Positions 61,673 through 64,000 of a DNA stretch of 64,000 nt are shown one piece after another (positions within the stretch are counted from its first letter, which is position 1; each line of letters begins with the position of its first letter). Under the pieces are notes generated by a model. That model searched no databases. It saw nothing but the letters and a program-made list of their open reading frames with translations, and had not been told where the DNA came from. The translations under genes were made by a program, and so were the position numbers. Source of the DNA: Marixanthomonas ophiurae (GTDB taxonomy: Bacteria > Bacteroidota > Bacteroidia > Flavobacteriales > Flavobacteriaceae); the NCBI RefSeq assembly GCF_003413745.1, contig NZ_QVID01000001.1, forward strand, positions 434,001-498,000, read 5' to 3'.

Positions 61673-62023
61673 AATTAAGGTCATTTTAATTGGTTATTGA
61701 TTTATTTTGATTTAACATGTTGAATATCAATATACTTATAAATGTATAAAAAATTAACTTATTTATAAACACATATATTATTTATATAAAATGGATAGCT
61801 CCTCCATTTTATTTCTACTTATTTTGAAACGTTTTCTGTTCTAATATTTCTGTAACATTTCAAAAATAGTCAATGCTATTATTACTAGTTTTCAAATATG
61901 TAACAAAGCGTATCAACTATGTAACAGATAAGACATACTGGTTCAACCAAAACCCTAATGTGACAAAAAACAACTAAAGAAAGTTAGGTTTATAGCTTCA
62001 CAATTGTATGTGTTTTACAAATT
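61673..62023. other. AT-rich intergenic region
   Basis: About 350 nt with no gene. It holds the 23-bp element copy D (61904-61926), a second TATGTAACA at about 61897-61905, and an AACATGTT palindrome near 61717-61724. It is the promoter region of the lipoprotein gene and the distal part of the secreted protein gene's 3' region. Confidence 0.5.
61904..61926. repeat. 23-bp repeated element, copy D
   Basis: CAAAGCGTATCAACTATGTAACA, similar to copy C at 60987-61009. A shorter relative, AACTATGCAACGA, occurs at 63248-63260 upstream of the next secreted protein gene. Confidence 0.5.
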
Positions 62024-62062
62024 TAAAAAACCTGTGCCAACCCCATACGTTGTTGACACAGG
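62024..62062 (-). terminator. Terminator of the 62080-63162 gene
   Basis: CCTGTGCCAAC pairs with GTTGACACAGG with one mismatch; the minus strand continues with a T-run. It resembles the terminator at 63271-63308. Confidence 0.8.
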
Positions 62063-62079
62063 CCAAAAATTACACCAAA

Positions 62080-63162
62080 TTATTGTTTGATTAGTTTAAT
62101 AGATTCAACTGCTTTCCCGGCCTGGACTTTGGCTATATAGTTGCCTGCTGAAAGTCCTGATATATCTATAGTAAAGTTATTACTATTATTTCCGGTGATT
62201 TGTTTTACTTCTTGCCCCAGTAAATTGTAAATACTAATATTTGAAATTACTTCTTTTGAACCGAAAGTAACTTCTCCCGCTGTCGGGTTTGGGTATGATG
62301 TTATTTCAGCTACGATTTCGTTCTCAACACCTAATGGTTCATCGGCAACATACACATTAAACAGTGCATTTTCTGGCATTGTCGAGCTGTCTTCGGTGTA
62401 AATAGTCCACTGGTTACCATTGTACCAAACACCAAGGGTACGATCCAATAGTATGTTACTAAGATCTCCAGAAGACCCCCAGTTATGGGTAATCACGGGA
62501 TACGCTTCTGGTTTTCCGTTTAGGCTCGGGTGGTCTATTACCGTGTAATTGGCGGTTATGTTTCCAGTTGTTGCTGTATGTTTAAATGCCGTGGCACCGC
62601 CTGTTCCTTCACCAATCAAAAGATCAAAAGCAGCTTGAGCGGGAATATTATCATCCGTAGATTCATTATATACATACCAATAATCATCACCATTATCGTA
62701 ATACACCCCGTAATTATTATCGTTGCGTACTTGAAAAGTATTGTAATAGTTAGCATATAGAATTATGGCATCTGGGTTACCATTAATGCTCGGGTTATTC
62801 ACTCTAACTCTATACTCAGTTCCAGACGCCACTACGCCATCCCCTTCACCACCATCAATGATATAAATATTGTAAGACGAGCCTTCTGCCATAGGATTAC
62901 TATTTTCATTATACAACATCCATTTAGATGTACCAGTGTTATAATAGGTACCCGTTACATGGTTATTGTACTGTACTCCACCATAGTTAAGGTTATGCGT
63001 AACCATAATCATAGCACTGGGATTGCCGTTGAGGTCGGGATGGTCCAATTCGGTGGCATCACTAGTAATATTGCCTGTTGTTGCCGTGTGCACAAAAACT
63101 TTGTCCTGTGCCATTGCCACTGTAAAGAGTAGCACACTTAAAATTGTAAATATTGTTTTCAT
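62080..63162 (-). CDS. T9SS-secreted protein with three tandem repeats
   Basis: 360 residues. Signal peptide 1-18 (MKTIFTILSVLLFTVAMAQ). Three repeats of about 80-95 residues are visible: each has an HTATTGNIT or related start, DHPxLNGNPxA, a middle strand such as VWYNGNQWTIYTE, and an end with FNVYVAD or similar. The repeats start at about 22, 110 and 190. This may be the DUF7452-type repeat, but I cannot confirm the family. Residues about 288-360 are a T9SS type A sorting domain (ITSYPNPTAGEVTF, ISIYNLLGQEVK). Surface-exposed, function unknown. Confidence 0.88.
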   Translation of the reverse strand: MKTIFTILSVLLFTVAMAQDKVFVHTATTGNITSDATELDHPDLNGNPSAMIMVTHNLNYGGVQYNNHVTGTYYNTGTSKWMLYNENSNPMAEGSSYNIYIIDGGEGDGVVASGTEYRVRVNNPSINGNPDAIILYANYYNTFQVRNDNNYGVYYDNGDDYWYVYNESTDDNIPAQAAFDLLIGEGTGGATAFKHTATTGNITANYTVIDHPSLNGKPEAYPVITHNWGSSGDLSNILLDRTLGVWYNGNQWTIYTEDSSTMPENALFNVYVADEPLGVENEIVAEITSYPNPTAGEVTFGSKEVISNISIYNLLGQEVKQITGNNSNNFTIDISGLSAGNYIAKVQAGKAVESIKLIKQ

Positions 63163-63270
63163 AATAATTAATTTAATTTTGATTTATAATTTCTTTTATC
63201 CCCTATATCTCACTTTAATAATGAACACTTGATTATCAAGTATAATTAACTATGCAACGAGAGTTAAAAT

Positions 63271-63308
63271 AAAAAACCTGTACCAAGTCCAATTGAAATT
63301 GGCACAGG
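63271..63308 (-). terminator. Terminator of the beta-helix gene at the right edge
   Basis: CCTGTACCAA (63277-63286) pairs with TTGGCACAGG (63299-63308) with one mismatch, and the minus strand continues with GG-TTTTTTA. Its arm sequence is almost the same as in the terminator at 62024-62062. Confidence 0.75.
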
Positions 63309-63352
63309 TTAAAAATTTAGTGAGAATTTTTATAAGTAATGATTTTAATTAT

Positions 63353-64000
63353 TTAATCATGACACATATAGCCACCGTTTACATTTACTAAAGTATTATT
63401 ACTTTCAGTAAGGTTTGGATTTGTTGAACCATAACGGTTATATAATGCGCAAGCATCAATATCTTTAAAAGTTGTGTTCGTAACAGTTAACACTGGATCT
63501 ACCCACATTTCGATAGCACCACCTGCTCCTGCACCGCCAGCATATTCAATTAAAACATTATCTATTTTATTTTGGACAGAAGTAGTTCGGCGAACGGAAA
63601 TTGCTTTCCAAGCACCTGGAACTTTAGTGACCCCTGTAAAAGTAATTGGGTTTGTAGGTGTTCCCTCCGCAATTATAGCACTGCCTTCATCAAAAAGTTT
63701 ATCTATTTCAATACCTTTTGTGTCTTCAAATTCGATAACAACACCAGGTTCTATGGTAAACTTAGCTCCATTATTTATAACTAGATTACTAGCCATTCTA
63801 TAAGGAACTCCTAATTCCTTCCAAGTAGTTGAAACGTCCATGACATTCGCTCCCGAACCACTAACTAACCTTATGACATCCGTGGCATTCCCCGTAAAAT
63901 TTCCTCCAGAAATATTGCCTGCTGTAATGACATTGGTAAATATTGGTATACTACAATTAGTTATAGTACTATTATTAATTTCCACATTATAATTATACGA
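63353..64000 (-). CDS. C-terminal part of a beta-helix-type protein (5' part beyond the window)
   Basis: The frame is open to the right edge, so at least 215 residues of a longer protein are seen; a GTG at 63985 is not the true start. The visible sequence has the regular NIT/GNFTGN pattern and right-handed-beta-helix features: NNGAKFTIEPGVVIEFED, then GTPTNPITFTG, PGAWKAISVR and LTVTNTTFKDID. It ends NGGYMCHD without a T9SS sorting domain, though the export signal would be in the missing part. It is probably an exported or surface protein. Confidence 0.75.
   Translation of the reverse strand, partial: SYNYNVEINNSTITNCSIPIFTNVITAGNISGGNFTGNATDVIRLVSGSGANVMDVSTTWKELGVPYRMASNLVINNGAKFTIEPGVVIEFEDTKGIEIDKLFDEGSAIIAEGTPTNPITFTGVTKVPGAWKAISVRRTTSVQNKIDNVLIEYAGGAGAGGAIEMWVDPVLTVTNTTFKDIDACALYNRYGSTNPNLTESNNTLVNVNGGYMCHD

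Noticed and set aside
1-64000. CRISPR arrays, tRNA, rRNA, insertion sequences or prophage
   Set aside because: I looked through every gap and found no repeat-spacer pattern, no cloverleaf-like sequence, no transposase or phage gene.

Overview
The window is a chromosomal stretch of a marine-type Flavobacteriaceae (Bacteroidota) genome; the genus is not certain. The evidence is low GC, several proteins with type IX secretion (T9SS) type A C-terminal sorting domains, gliding genes gldD/gldE, GLPGLI and DUF4230/DUF4260/DUF547 families, no Shine-Dalgarno sites, and TAnnTTTG -7 promoter elements. I see no prophage, insertion sequence, CRISPR array, rRNA or tRNA. Nearly all genes are intact; only those at the two window ends are cut.

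Layout. 1-2.2 kb: an ECF sigma factor with a membrane partner (cut by the edge) and an unrecognised lipoprotein. 2.5-4.4 kb: a T9SS-secreted repeat protein. 4.5-11.2 kb: mevalonate-pathway genes (diphosphomevalonate decarboxylase, mevalonate kinase-like), a 14-repeat FG-GAP secreted protein, a UbiA-type prenyltransferase and an unusual RsuA/RluB-type pseudouridine synthase. 11.2-16.4 kb: a polyamine operon (arginine decarboxylase, agmatinase, deoxyhypusine-synthase-like protein, GNAT-nitrilase fusion) behind a long structured leader. 16.5-32.9 kb: a GLPGLI protein, a polyprenol-type mannosyltransferase, an aldehyde dehydrogenase/DUF779/AraC module, two GT2 enzymes, a membrane polyferredoxin with an FAD oxidoreductase, two DUF547 proteins, a GH113-like protein, hemerythrin, a TIGR04283-like glycosyltransferase and a sterol-desaturase-family protein.

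33-40 kb: a long minus-strand run (membrane hydrolase, membrane MutS-like ATPase, MmcQ/YjbR, transglutaminase-like, DUF4230, DUF4260, cyclase, HemW). 40-46 kb: a GluR0-like glutamate-receptor channel, geranylgeranylglyceryl phosphate synthase, a phosphopantetheinyl transferase, adenosylhomocysteinase, a hydrolase and a transglutaminase-like protein. 46-58.5 kb: housekeeping genes (rpmA, an extended rplU, gldD, gldE, ssb, mutY, HU, a 30-residue basic protein, RNase G, recX, nrdA, nrdB). 58.9-64 kb: secreted proteins with T9SS tails, a lipoprotein, and the C-terminal part of a beta-helix protein.

Working together: mevalonate enzymes supply isoprenoid precursors, and the window carries homologues of both archaeal ether-lipid prenyltransferases (GGGP synthase and a UbiA DGGGP-synthase-like enzyme). 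The polyamine operon converts arginine to agmatine and putrescine, with two further enzymes of unproven role. The strongest candidates for undescribed biology are the roughly 250-nt leader RNA before the arginine decarboxylase and the functions of the last two genes of that operon. Also notable are a pseudouridine synthase whose catalytic Asp is Gly and a palindromic repeat inserted in frame in the mevalonate decarboxylase gene.
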